Made by a program: the position numbers and the translations under genes. From positions 516,001 through 580,000 of the forward strand of contig JACVTC010000047.1 of assembly GCA_016946835.1 (NCBI GenBank): 64,000 nucleotides of DNA. Reading direction: 5' to 3'. Position 1 is the first letter of the stretch. Each line of letters opens with the position of its first letter. The stretch comes from Neocallimastix lanati (nom. inval.) (taxonomy: Eukaryota > Neocallimastigomycota > Neocallimastigomycetes > Neocallimastigales > Neocallimastigaceae). Below are positions 38,791 to 51,198 of the stretch, piece by piece. The notes under the pieces were generated by a model, which was given only the letters and a program-made list of their open reading frames with translations, had not been told where the DNA came from and searched no databases.

Positions 38791-39523
38791 TTAAAGTAAT
38801 ATTATGTTTATTGTTATGTGTGTTATTTTATTAATAATTATTTTCGTGCTATTTTCATGTAAATTATTTTCCACTTCTATTTTATTATCCTCGTTATCCA
38901 TATTAATATTATTTAAATTATCGTTTACAATAATGTTATTCAAATTTAAATCAATACTATTATTGTATTCATTTAAATTATTATTTTCATTGTTTAAAAC
39001 ATCCTTTATATTTTCTATATTATTAATTATATTTTCATTTATAATATTATTATTTTCATTATAATTATTATTATTTACTATATTATTTTCAATTTTTGTA
39101 AAAGAGAAATATGGATCCACAAATCCTTCTTTCTCATAACATTCTACTTCTCTGACATGGTGTATTCTTTTGCTTTTATGTCCATAATCCTATATGAGTA
39201 ATTTTTCTTGCTGAAACCAAGAAATATTCCTTCCTTTGCTTTTGGAGTGAAATTGGATTTGTTTTCCATGTTATCAATATAATAACATTTACATCCAAAA
39301 GTTTTAAAGAAATACTTTTTCCTGATATGACTTCATCAGGTATTAAATTATTATTTCCTTCATAAGGAATCATATTATACAAATAAGCCACATGTCTGAC
39401 TGTATATTCCCAGAATTTTTCAGATAATTTTGCCCAAAATAATAAAGTTTTAGCTGAGATTTTTATTGTTTGATTCCTTTCTGCTTTTCCATTATTTTCT
39501 GGACAATATGGTGGTGTAAAGAT
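38791..39523 (-). pseudogene. Ty1/copia integrase C-half and linker relic
   Basis: Minus-strand reading starts at the integrase motif PYCPENNGKAERNQT (copia PxxPxxNGxAER block). It continues with KTLLFWAKLSEKFWEYTV and HVAYLYNMIPY, and then SGKSISLKLLDVN with a frameshift near 39290. Further fragments include a KEYFLVSARK-like linker with another frameshift. It ends in an N/D/E-rich stretch (to 38791) that would sit between integrase and reverse transcriptase. Gag, protease, the integrase catalytic core, RT and LTRs are missing. Dead and truncated at both ends. Confidence 0.8.
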
Positions 39524-39804
39524 TTAATAAAATCATTAATAATTAATTATGTAATAATTAATTAATGTAATAAAATTACATAAATTTATGATTTTCGTAT
39601 ATGAAAATTAATTATAAATTTATGTAAACTTTTCATAAAGGAAAAATTATTATTTAAATAATTTTGGATAATAAATTTAATTTAAATAATTTATTTAACT
39701 TAGTTAATTTAGTTTAGTTAGTTTAAAATACTTTAAAATTAATTTCGGAATAGTTTTAAATAGTTAAAATTAGTTTCAATAGTTTATAAAAATAGTTTTG
39801 AATT
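39524..39804. other. AT spacer between copia and gypsy relics
   Basis: Very AT-rich junction. An imperfect inverted repeat (ACATAAATTTAT near 39578 and ATAAATTTATGT ending 39625) could fold into a hairpin around a GTATAT centre. It may be remains of an LTR or of a small inverted-repeat element; no coding content. Confidence 0.4.
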
Positions 39805-40378
39805 GAACATAACCGATTCCAGAAATCAGAAGTGAATTGAGTACCACGGTCAGAAATGATCGAATCCGGAAAGCCATGAAGCTTAAAAATATTATTAATA
39901 AAAGAATCGGCAGCAATAGCAGCAGTAGGTAAACATCTAAAAGGAATGAAATGAGCCATTTTAGTTAAACGATCCACCACAACCATAATAGTGGTCATAT
40001 CTTTGGATTTTGGTAATTCAACAATAAAATCCATAGAGATGTCAGACCAAGCTCTATTACGAGTAGAAAGTGGAGATAACAATCCATAAGGCTTATGTCT
40101 TGGAATTTTGGATTTACAACAAGTTTCACAAGACTTAATGAATTTCTTAACATCATTATGTAATTTAGGCCACCAGAAATTGCGAGAAATAAGTTCAACA
40201 GTTTTATTGATGCCAAAATGACCAGCTGAAACAGAATCGTGATGCAATTCAAGAACTCTAGTACGAAGGCATTTTGGAACATAAATTAGATTATCAAATA
40301 GAAGAAAACCTTCTTTATCAAAAGAAACTTTATCAATATTTTTAATTGGAGCATTATCAATTTTATCATCACTAATGA
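39805..40378 (-). pseudogene. Ty3/gypsy integrase fragment
   Basis: Minus-strand frame, open for about 190 codons. It has the H2C2 zinc-binding region (ELHHDSVSAGHFGINKT ... CETCCKSKIPRHKP), the first catalytic Asp in SDISMDFIVELPKS, the VVVDRLTKMAHFIPF block, and the second Asp in SDRGTQFTSDFW. After WNRLCS homology stops (about 39805), before the catalytic Glu, so it cannot be active. On its upstream side the frame (ISDDKIDNAPIKNIDKVSFD) runs up to 40378, where the MULE terminal repeat starts. The frame itself has no stops, so truncation is recent relative to the copia relic. Confidence 0.9.
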
Positions 40379-40466
40379 ATTTCGCAAAATTTCATTTCGA
40401 AAATGTTTCATTTCGCAAAATTTTTTGTGTCATTTCGAAAAATTTCATTTCGCAAAATTTTAATAA
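40378..40466 (+). repeat. left terminal inverted repeat of the MULE
   Basis: Four TTTCATTTCG-type units separated by A-rich bases, ending CAAAATTTTAATAAATA. It pairs with the reverse complement of 43514-43616, allowing a six-base and a twelve-base gap. Confidence 0.85.
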
Positions 40467-40955
40467 ATAGATAAATAAATAATAAAATAAATAAATAAAA
40501 AATTTATTTTAATTTATAAAAAAAAAATTACAAATTATAAATAATTAAATAAATATTTTTTTTATTTTATTATATTTTTATTTATTAGATAAAAAAAAAA
40601 AAAAAAAAAAATAGTTAATAATTGTAGAATTATTTTTCTATTCATAGATTATTGAATCAATAAATAATAATAGCAATTATAATAATAATAAAATTTAATA
40701 ATTATATAAATTATAAAATTTTATTATTATTATAAATTTAATTATTTAATTTATTAATTGAAAAATAAAACTTTTAAATATTTAGATATTAAATATTAAA
40801 AAAATAAAATAATTTTAAAAAGGATTTTTATGTAACAATATATAAAAAAAAATTACTATAAATAAAAAATAAGCTCAATTTTATTTAAAATTTATATAAT
40901 TAAATATATTGAATAAAATTGAATAATTGAAAATTAATTAAAAATATTTAACAAA

Positions 40956-42378
40956 ATGGAAGAACTAAAAATAGATATTAGTGAAACTAATAGAGGAAAA
41001 GAACAAATAATTATTAATAAAAAATATAAATATAATTATTCATACACTAAAAAGAATAAATCAAAGGTATATAGATGTACCGAATATAAAACTTTAAATA
41101 AATATAAATCTTACATTATTTTTAATGATGAAAAAGAAATTTTAAAATATGATGGTGTTCATAATCATTTCGAACAAGAATTTAATGCCGCTCTATCATT
41201 AACAAAATATAGAATTAAAAAAGAAATTAAAAAAAGTTCAATTCCTTTCAATATAAAACCAAAAAGAGTATTTAACCAAATTTCACAAGATATTGGTTTT
41301 ATATGTCCTGAATTTAAATCTATAAAATCACAAATAATAAGAGATATAAATAAACAACTTCCTCCCAACATATCAAGTTTTGAGGAAATTCCAGAAAAAC
41401 ATTATTTATATATTACAAACCAAAATGAAAATATTATGGTATTCAAAAATCAAAATGTCATAATTTTTCAGTCTCCATTTCAAGCATTTTTATTTAAAAA
41501 ATATTGTGATGATCTTTTTGTGGATGGCACTTTTTATGTAGCACCTGATTTCAGTTATCAAATTTTCATTACAAGAAATTTTGTTCCGGAATTAAATGAG
41601 TTTTATACCACTTCTTTTTCTATATTAAGAAATAAAGAGCAAGAAACCTATAAAACAATATTTGAAGTAATAAAAAGTAATTGTGATATTACAAAAGACA
41701 ATGGGTTTTCTCCAAAAAATCTTCATTGTGACTTTGAAAGAGCCATATTTAATGCCGCAATAATTGTATTCCCAGATATAAATATTAATATTGTATTTGG
41801 CATTACAAACGATCATTAGGACTTCATAAAAATAAAATATGCTATAATGAAGTAAATCAAAACAGAGATTTATATGTTTATTATAACACTATATTAAATT
41901 TACCTTTTATAAATCCAAATTATATATTAGATATTTTTCATAAAATTAAAAATCATGCATTGAAAAAAATTATAACCAATTTTTAATATTTTTGGAATAT
42001 TTTAGAAAAACATATTTAATTCTTTATAATATTGAAAATTGGAATTATTATAATAATATTGAACATATAACAAATAATGCCTCTGAATCCTTTAATAATT
42101 ATTTAAGTGGCTTATTTTCAAAAAAACCAACTTATTTTAGACTAATATATACATTAAATAATGATGTATCTTTATATCCAGATACCTACGAAAGAAGAAT
42201 GCTTGGTGTATGGAACAAACAAAAGAGAAAAACATTAACAAAAACTAATAAAATCAAAAATATTATTGAAAGTTACAAGAAAATGGAATCATTTTTAATT
42301 AGTAATGAAAGAAATAGAAGCCATATTGCTGGATTATGGTTTGAATGTTTAATTAATTTAAATAATAAAATTAATTAA
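40956..42378 (+). pseudogene. FLYWCH/MULE transposase with two frameshifts
   Basis: Transposase of the Mutator-like superfamily. The N-terminus (residues about 20-75) resembles a FLYWCH zinc finger: YKYNYSY..., VYRC, then VHNH; one expected cysteine is not seen. The catalytic DDE region starts at DLFVDGTFYVAPDFSYQIF (first Asp) and HCDFERAIFNAAIIVFPD (second Asp). The next conserved piece, CIWHYKRSLGLHKNKI (the C-x-x-H block), is one frame over, so there is a shift near 41787. A second shift near 41965 in an A-run joins ...FHKIKNHALKK to NYNQFLIFLEYFRKTY. The last part has ITNNASESFNNYL, where the third acidic residue is expected, and ends at a TAA at 42376-42378. No in-frame stops apart from those caused by the shifts, so it died recently or the shifts need checking. 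Confidence 0.85.
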
Positions 42379-42534
42379 ATTAGAATTAAATTTATTTTGC
42401 TAACCTTTTATAAAGTAAAATTATAATTAAACCTATATCTTTAATTATTAATTTTAGTTGTTTTTAATAATTAAATTATAACTAAAGAATTAAATAAAAC
42501 AAATTTTCAATTTTTTTAGTTAAATATTAATATC

Positions 42535-42740
42535 AATATTTTATATTTTATTATTATAATACTCTTATTAATATCAATATCACTATTAATATTTTATATT
42601 TTATTATTATAATACTATTGTTAATATCAATATCAATATTTTATATTTTATTATTATAATACTATTATTAATATCAATATCAATATTAATATTTTATATT
42701 TTATTTTTATATACTATTATTAATATTTATATCAATATCA
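42535..42740. repeat. ~60-bp tandem repeat inside the MULE
   Basis: Three to four degenerate copies of a unit containing ATATTTTATATTTTATTATT ATAATACTATTATTAATATC. It occupies the non-coding part between the transposase and the right terminal repeat. Confidence 0.7.
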
Positions 42741-42996
42741 ATTTATTTTATCAATATTATTAAAAATATAAAAATATATTTTTAATTTTATTAAAATACT
42801 AATATTTAACATTAAATACACAATAAAATAAAATATTTTTATATTTTTATTTAAATTAAATCAATTTTTAATTGAAAATTAAAACTTTTAAAATAATAAT
42901 CAATATAATAAAGTTTTATCAAAAACCATTTAGTTTTTTTTCTTTTTATTGTTAATTATTTAATAATTATTTGTATATTGTGTTTTTCAAATAAAT

Positions 42997-43038
<42 letters not shown>

Positions 43039-43333
43039 TTTATTTTTTTTACTGGATTATTTATAAATATTTCTTTTATTAAAAATTTTATTTAGCAATT
43101 TAAGATTTTTAAAATACTGCGCAAGGACTTAAAAGGTGTAAAATGATCAATTAATTATTTATATATTATTTTTTAATATTTTTTTTAGTAATTATATTTT
43201 AAATTCAACAATTATATTTTAAATTATTATCCTTTACATCTTTTAAATTATTAATACTTATTTTTTTTATATATATAAAATTCTTATATATATTTTAAAA
43301 AATTATAAAACGTTTAAAACATATAATAAAATA

Positions 43334-43370
<37 letters not shown>

Positions 43371-43513
43371 AAAAAATTTTTAAAATTTATTTATTTATTA
43401 TAGTTTATATATATTATTTTTATTTATTTAGTTATTTATTTAAATTATATATATTATTTATTTATTTTATTATTAATTTATTTATTTTATTATTAATTTA
43501 TTTATTTATTAAA

Positions 43514-43616
43514 AATTTTGCGAAATGACACTTTTCCGAAATGAAATTTTTCGAAATGAAATTTTTTATGTAAATTTTCCGAAATGAAACTTTCCGAAAT
43601 GAAATTTTTCGAAATG
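43514..43616 (-). repeat. right terminal inverted repeat of the MULE
   Basis: Reverse complement of the left repeat, with extra CGAAATGAAA-type units (CCGAAATGAAA, TCGAAATGAAA). It ends CGAAATG at 43616. Confidence 0.85.
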
Positions 43617-43724
43617 CTCCTCCCCCCTTTACAGGAACATTGGTTTTATAAATGCTATCTTTTCAGTGAATTTTAAAAGAAATATTTTAAGGATATTGAA
43701 ATACTTTATGAAAAATTGTTTGCA

Positions 43725-44420
43725 ATAAGCAAATATTGTCCAATTTCAAATAAGAATGTAAACACTGTTGTCACAAACATGAGTAATATAGAATCAAGTA
43801 TTGAATTCTAATTCTAATAAAATAATGGAGTATATAATATTAATAAATATAATAATAGAATTAATATTATTAATAGTAGTAATAGTATTAATTGTGAGTA
43901 TACGAATATTAATATTAGTGATAGTAAAAATAATAGTATAGTTACTAATAATGTAGTGAATAGATCAATTGGTGAATATCTCATTAATATTAATAATTTT
44001 CTGAATAATGAGTGTATATATATATATATATGTGACATGGTGCTGATTATATAACTTCCTTATTGGTGGAACAATGCAGAAATTATTAATTTAGATTATA
44101 AAAGGGAAAAGGATGTTTTGATTAATAACCAAATCATTTCTTGTGATTCTTATGAAACACCATTCTTGGTGTGATCTATGGTTCTCTTTATAGAAAATAT
44201 GCTGAGGGCTAGTACTCGACAATGATTGCTATTACGACAGTATAAGAGCTAACTAACTAAGGAGTGTCAACTCTGAAAATGCAGTAAAGTGGGCTAGTAG
44301 GGCCAATGCCTCTGAAGGAGAAGATCATAATTTCTTTCATATAATCAATTCAAACCCTAATCCAGAATAAGAATTCCCTTTCAACAGAAGTCTTATCATC
44401 TGGTGGTGTAGTTCGTTGCA
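43725..44420 (+). mobile_element. dispersed coding repeat, family A copy 2 (relic)
   Basis: Same order of pieces as copy 1: SKYCPISNKNVNTV, an N/S-rich segment with NRSIGEY, a D(M)VLIITSLLVE-like degraded middle, and finally SVNSENAVKWASRANASEGE then DHNFFHIINSNPNPE, then TAA and EFPFN. More decayed in the middle than copy 1 (frameshifts and stops). It begins about 110 bp after the MULE. Confidence 0.7.
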
Positions 44421-45829
44421 AATGAACTTTTTTCTAAATTAATTTATACACTTTTTTTTTGAATATTTCACATTATTATTTATACTATTATTATGTTCTA
44501 ATTGGACATATAATATTTATTTTTTTTATTATAAAAATTATTATATTTATTTTTTTATTATTATTATAAATATGAAATATTAAAAATAAGTCATTATTAT
44601 TATTATTTTTCTTGTGTTTATATGTGTTTTTGTTTCCGTAATGTTATATTAAGATACTTACGATAAATTATCATAATTTATCATGATAAACAATTTTTAT
44701 ATAATATTGATAATTTAATTAAAATGCAAAATGGTTAACATGAATTTATATATTATATTAAAGATTAATCAAATTATATTTAATAAAAATATGTTAAAAT
44801 AACATAATATTGTAAAATACTATATAAAAATATTTAATAATGATAATATATATTCACTATATATATTTTAATTTATATAAATATCTTTGTTATCTTATTT
44901 TTAATAAAATTTAAAAATTCCGCTAATTATGGTTAGATCACTTTTAAATAAAGAAAATGCTACAAATAACATTTTGAAACCTGAAAAAAATAACATTATT
45001 AAAAAAAAAGAATAGATCAATACTTTTTTTTTTTTTTTTCTTTTTTTAATATATGATTAATTATTAACTATTATTTATGATTAATAAATAATGATTATAA
45101 ATGATAATTTTATTCTTTGTTTAAAAATTATTTTGTTATTGTTTATATTATTTTTTAATTATTAATTTTTTATTTGTTATTATTTATTATATATTATTAA
45201 ATAATTTGTTTTTTTATACATTTTAAATATAATAATAGTATATCATCAAAATATTTCAACATATGTTGAAACATTTGAATATAGAAATTAACTTTTTATT
45301 TTAACTTATAGATTATATGAAATAAATGAACAATTTAAAGATATTTATTAAAAAAAAAAAAAAAAAAAAAAGAAAAATAAAAACAAACAAACAAACAAAA
45401 AAAACAATAAATAATAAAAGTAATAAAAATTAACTAATAATATTAATTGAAGTAAAAGTTTTAATTATTATAAATAAAATAGATATATTGGCTTTTCTTT
45501 TATTTTCTATTAAAATCATTTTTTTTTTTTTTTTTTTTTTTTTAGCAATAAAAAAAGTTAAGTTTTGAAAAATTTAATCCCTTAAATAAATCGTTTTCAA
45601 AAAATTTTAATATCTTGAATATCATTTATTATTTATTTGATATTTTTTTTTTTCTTTTTTTTTTCTTTTTCTATCAATAATAAATATAGTAAATTGAAAA
45701 AAGAATAATAAATAAAAAATAGAAACTAAATTAATATAAAATATTAATATCAATTAATTTTTAACAAAATAATTAAATACATTCATATATATATAATAGC
45801 AATAAAACGTTCCACAATAGTATTGTATT

Positions 45830-45864
<35 letters not shown>

Positions 45865-46098
45865 TTGTCATTTTAATAAATTATAAATTTTAATTACATT
45901 TTGAAGAATTTAAATTTTTTAAATAGATTTGGAATATTTGTTAAATATATATATAAGAATTTTTAAAAAGTAAATCATTAAATTTATATTATCAATGAAA
46001 ACAATAAAAATTATTATAACATAAATAAAAATATATGTTAAAAATATTTTTAAAATTTTGATTTTATGTAAGAAAAATATTTACTATTAAATATAAAG
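44421..46098. other. AT spacer and 5' flank of the transcription-factor gene
   Basis: Holds homopolymers, TA runs and the palindrome listed separately. No coding frame seen on either strand. Confidence 0.5.
45254..45271. promoter_or_regulatory. perfect 18-bp palindrome upstream of the transcription-factor gene
   Basis: TTTCAACATATGTTGAAA is perfectly self-complementary and sits inside a longer imperfect inverted repeat (about 45244-45281). It is 830 bp before the ATG of the next gene. A dimeric DNA-binding protein site is possible, but nothing ties it to a factor. Confidence 0.35.
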
Positions 46099-48059
46099 AT
46101 GAGTAATTATGATAAAAGTAGATATGATGAAATGTAAGTCTTTATATTAGTAATTTTATTTTTTTAAATGATATATGTTTTAGTATTTGCTTTATAGTTG
46201 TTGAAAATTCTAAATATTATTACCTTTATTGACTAAATTTTTAATTTCAATATATATTAGTATATTAGTGTTTTTATTTATTTATATATTAAATAGGCTC
46301 GACATTAATAATATATATATTTCTTTTTATATTACATATATATATTTATTTTATTTTATTTTTATTTTTTATAGTTTTAGACAAAGTTTACAGGATACGA
46401 AAGAGATGTATAATTCGCCTTCACAACCTTTACATTCTTCACAACAAATCCCTTCTCAACAATTCTCATATTATGATACTCAAAGTTCCTTAAATCAATC
46501 AACAGATCCTTCAATACAAAATCCTCCATCTCAATCTGTTCAACCTACAAATTTATATTTATATAATAATGGATCGCCTTCTATAGCTTCACAATCATTA
46601 GAATACTCGTCTTTTCATGGAGAAATTAATGAAGGTGATAAATTAAATCTAAAAAATAATTTTCAAATGAGAAAATTAAAGAAAGCAAAATTAAAGCGTC
46701 AAAAAAAGGCAGAATATATCGATTTTTTGGAACAAAGAATATCACAGTTAGACCGTATTATTAAACAGAATAATTTAACATTTGTTGAACCTTCACAAGA
46801 TTCAGTAAAAAAGATAGAAACCTCAAGTAGTTTAGATAATAATAATGCGTTATCTTTTCCAAAAATAAATTCTGTTTCAAAACCAAAATTAATATCACCA
46901 TTAGCAACAAATATACAATCTTCAAATAAAAATATAGATAATTTAACAAATAGAATACCGTCAGGTATAAACTATTTATTTATTATTTTCAAAAATATAA
47001 ATAAGTATTTTGTATAAAGTAAATAAGCTTAATAATTAAATATTAATTATTGAAATAAATAATTATAATAAAGATAATACATTTTCTCCGAACAAGAAAC
47101 AAAAAATAGAATCATTAAAAATCAAAAAAAATACATTTAAATTTGAAAATTTTCGATTTGAACCATATATTTTATTACAAAGACATACTCTAGATGTAGA
47201 TGTAACTATAAATTTGACCAACGGTATAAATGAAAAATATATATTTATGTATTATAAAATATAATTTAATACGAAAAATACTAATTCTCATAATAAATAA
47301 TAATAAATAAAATAATTTAAAATAAATCTTTTTAATATACAAATTAAAATATTTTAATCTAATAATTAAAGATTATTTCGAATTAGCCGAAGAGTTTTTA
47401 AATATACCTGATGAAATTAGTTGTGATTTTTATGAAAATGATAAAAAGAAAACTAATTTTAAAGATGATTCATTAAATATTTTTAATACACCGGATGATA
47501 ACGTATCAATGAAAGACGTTTCAGATTCAAGTTATGTTTACGATAAAGATGATCCTTATGGAATTTTTAGTTGTTCATTTTGTACGTTTCATATGACATA
47601 TAAAGCTTTATCGGAAACAGAATCATTCAATGAATTTGTTTATGAAGTAATTCAGTATTTATTTATATATTGTTCTTATTTTCCCCCAGATGATTTAGTT
47701 GATTTAGAAATATTAAGAAATGATTTAAATACACATAATATTTTTCTTATTAATAGTCTTTGTGCATATGTTAGTAATAAAATAATTTATAATCAATAAT
47801 TAATAAAATAAATGATTAAATGATTAAATAATTAATTTAATTATATAATTTTTATTATTAGGGACTTGCGTTATTACCATTTGATATTCCGTATAATATT
47901 GGCAATTTAGATACATTTTTGAAGAAATGTTCAGATTCATGTCCGGCGCAAACTTTAGAAGTATTTTCTTTATTTATATATATTATACTATTTACTTATT
48001 AATTATATGTAGATATGAACTTATATATTTATAATATTTTACTTAATTATATTCAAATA

Positions 48060-48117
<58 letters not shown>

Positions 48118-49326
48118 GTTTAAAATTAATTATATAATAAAATAGGAATTTTATATAAAATATATAAAAAATCAACAAATTACATATAAACAGATATTTG
48201 CTATGTCTGATATGTTTTATCAAGAAGCTTTAAAATATCATTTTTTTGATGGGCCAATTGAATTGCATACAATAGAAGGATATATATCTCTATCTTTATA
48301 TAATTATTTAATCGGTAGATTGTATAAGGCTTGGGAATATTTAGGAATGGCTATTCGTTATGGAGATGCTTTTAATTTAAATTCTTTCATAGATGATGAT
48401 AATTTTGGAGTGGAAAAAATCATAAGTAAAAGATTATGGTGGAAATGTTATGCATTTGGTAAATATAATAAATATAAATAATACTTATAATCATTAATAT
48501 ATCAATTGTAATAATTTTATAATATATTATTATATATATAAAAGATACTATTTCAATAAAAATGGTTGATACAGAGGGCTTTTTTAATAATACACGTTAT
48601 GATAAATTTACTCAAAATAAAATTGATTATTGTAATATTAATGAAGATAATGCTAATCCAGAAGAAATATTAAGAAAGAGAAAAAATTCAGCATTTTTAA
48701 CATTATATAAGTTTATAAGAATATTTAAAAAAGTAAATTTATATTATTATAATCAATTAGATAGAATATTAAATAAAGATTATTATAATTCATTAAATTA
48801 TGCAAAACCAGGATGTAGTTTTTTTAAAAAAGTACCTTTACAAAAGAATGAAAATATCTCATCCTCAAAAAATATTAATGATGAAGTAGAAGATATACTA
48901 TTAGATCCTCAAAAGGAATTATTAAAATTAGAATTGAAAAATATATGGGATTCTATTCCATTGATTTTTAAAAGAGTATCCTTAATAAATACTTCTATGA
49001 ATCCTAATATTTTAAAATTAATGGCAACTTATAATTTATTTTATTATTCAATATTCATTCACCTTTACAGACCAAAAAAATTTCTTAAGAATTTTACTTG
49101 GTCTAATGGTTTATCAAAAAATTCTTATGATCGAATGATTTGCTTTAGAAGTTCACAAAGAGTTGCAAAATTTTTATATAGATACTATAAAGCTGGTATT
49201 ATAGATTTAATTCCAAAGTAAATTTTATTATATTTTATTTATTTATAATTATTACTTTATTACTTTATTATTAGTTTATATGATAATATATGTATAAAGC
49301 TTTTAAAGAGCAAATTTTTAATTAAT

Positions 49327-49358
<32 letters not shown>

Positions 49359-49660
49359 TAAATTTCAATATATATATATATATATATTTATAAAGTGCTT
49401 TATTATTTCCTGTTTTTGATGTAGTTACAGTAGTTTTATCTGATTTTAGAGCAGAACAAAATTTATTAGAAAAACGATCTTTAAAAATTAATATTGATTA
49501 TTATGAAGAAAGAAAAAAGAAATTATTTATTCTAAATACTGTAATTATATTTCTTTATCATAAAGCAAGACATCAAATTATTGCAAATATAATGCTAAAA
49601 GCAATTTTTGATTATTCAAATCAATATAATATACCAACAATATTACATGTAAAAAATTAG
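46099..49660 (+). CDS. fungal transcription-factor-like protein with middle homology region, no visible zinc cluster
   Basis: Probable nuclear regulator. Exons: 46099-46133, 46375-46964, 47074-47223, 47372-47769, 47862-47960, 48146-48458, 48545-49217, 49396-49660; 2523 nt, 840 residues. Residues about 15-100 are Q/S/P-rich. About 110-160 is a lysine-rich helix followed by a short leucine-zipper-like segment, KAEYIDFLEQRISQLDRII. This is the piece that usually follows a Zn2Cys6 cluster and mediates dimerisation. The fungal-specific factor domain is clear: INSLCAY/GLALLP, then SLYNYLIGRLYKAWEYLGMA with IRYGDAFNLN, then SKRLWWKCYAF and the C-terminal HLYRPKKFLKN. The expected CxxCRxxKxKC pattern is absent from the model. 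The bZIP signature NxxAAxxxR is also absent. Exon 1 is 35 nt; exon 4 uses a GTTAGT donor. Either the DNA-binding module was lost or a small exon was missed in 46134-46374. Confidence 0.8.
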
Positions 49661-49970
49661 AAAATAGAGACAATCATAAATAATAATAATTTATTAAGTA
49701 GTATAATATATAATCAATAATTAATATAAACAAATAAATATTATTTAATATTATTAATTTAACTATTTTCAATATTAATATATATATATTTAAATGGAAT
49801 TTATAATAAATAAATAAATAAATAAATTATTTAAATAATTCTAAACATTTCTATTGATTTACATATAAAAAGCTAATTTTTTTTTATAAATGTATATACA
49901 TATATATATATATATATATTATTTTTTTTTAAAAAAAATTACTTTTATAAATTAATTTATAATCTATTTC

Positions 49971-50008
<38 letters not shown>

Positions 50009-50226
50009 ATTATTTATATTATAATTAATATAGTATTGAAAAGTATTGAAGTATTACAAAGTCTACAAAAAAGAAAAATAACAATAGAAATAAAATAAAA
50101 TAATAATATTACTAGTAATAATAAAAATAATAGAAATAAAATGAATAGTTGAATTATAGTTAAAGTTTATATTCAAAATATTGTACATTATGATATAGTT
50201 TTAATTTTATGAACTAATAATATAAT

Positions 50227-50284
<58 letters not shown>

Positions 50285-50384
50285 CTCTATTTAATTAATT
50301 AATTTATAATAATAATAAAATTACATGATTTAAATGAAAAATAAAAAATAAAATACATGAAATGAAATATTATATATTATATAA
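49661..50384. other. AT spacer with long poly-A and poly-T tracts
   Basis: Poly-A at about 49975-50006 and a 53-nt poly-T at about 50229-50281. On the minus strand the latter is a poly-A about 105 bp after the LINE stop codon, the position expected for a retrotransposition tail. Homopolymers are common here, so this is only suggestive. Confidence 0.45.
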
Positions 50385-51153
50385 TTATAAAAGGGTGTTA
50401 GAAGCAATAATTTCTAATTTTTCCCATTCATCGATGACACTGCGTCTATTATTGTAAGTTATAATTTCAGAATTAGTGTTATCAAACGAATCTGTATCAG
50501 ATCTTTCTCTGGGAGATGAAAGTTCATGCCATATCATTTCGACGTCGACGCTCTTAACAACGGCAGATTCAACGGAATACCATTTCATCGTCAATCTAAA
50601 AGATCGACCAATTAATGATATTACATTTGTTAGAAACTCCGCAATCCCCACAAAATACGGAACAATCGACGAAGTTAAACTTTGTTTAAAAATATTGTCA
50701 ACTAATTGTCTCATAATTAACTTTAATTTTTTTTTTTTTTTTTTTTAAATATATTGAACGCCAGCCAAGAAGAGCATTCAATATAAAATAATAAATATTA
50801 TTACCATAATCCTTTTCTGAATCTAAAGAAACATTCAAGGATTTTTGTTCAATTATTATTGCAAACTTCAAAAAAGAGATTATCTAGAAAGAAAGATTTA
50901 TTTCTGTAATTTTCCAATTCTTTACAGGCAAAGATCCAGTGAGAAAAGCTAGGTACACTAACACCACAACAACGGCAACATTTAGGGCAATCTTCTGAGA
51001 CTATTTTTCTTTTAATGAAAACACTAATGTCAAATTTAAAACCACACCTAATTCGAGAGATCCAAAAGAATCCTAATTGAAACTTAGGATAGTGAAATGC
51101 TAAGTCTTTGATTACTGAAATAAATCCAAAATTATTCTCCTTGTAAATAATTG

Positions 51154-51198
<45 letters not shown>

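Larger units (their letters stand above)
40378..43616 (+). mobile_element. MULE-type DNA transposon, about 3.2 kb, with terminal inverted repeats
   Basis: Bounded by ~90-100-bp inverted repeats made of iterated TTTCATTTCG(A/G/C)AAAA units (left 40378-40466, right 43514-43616). It encloses one transposase frame (40956-42378) and a repeat-rich tail. The left end interrupts the gypsy integrase frame. The right flank (CTCCTCCCCCC) lies next to family A copy 2. I could not find a convincing target-site duplication. Not intact, because the transposase frame is shifted twice. Confidence 0.8.

Noticed and set aside
43514..43616. Target-site duplication of the MULE
   Set aside because: The bases beside the two ends (CACTAATGAA and CTCCTCCCCC) do not match, so no duplication is claimed.
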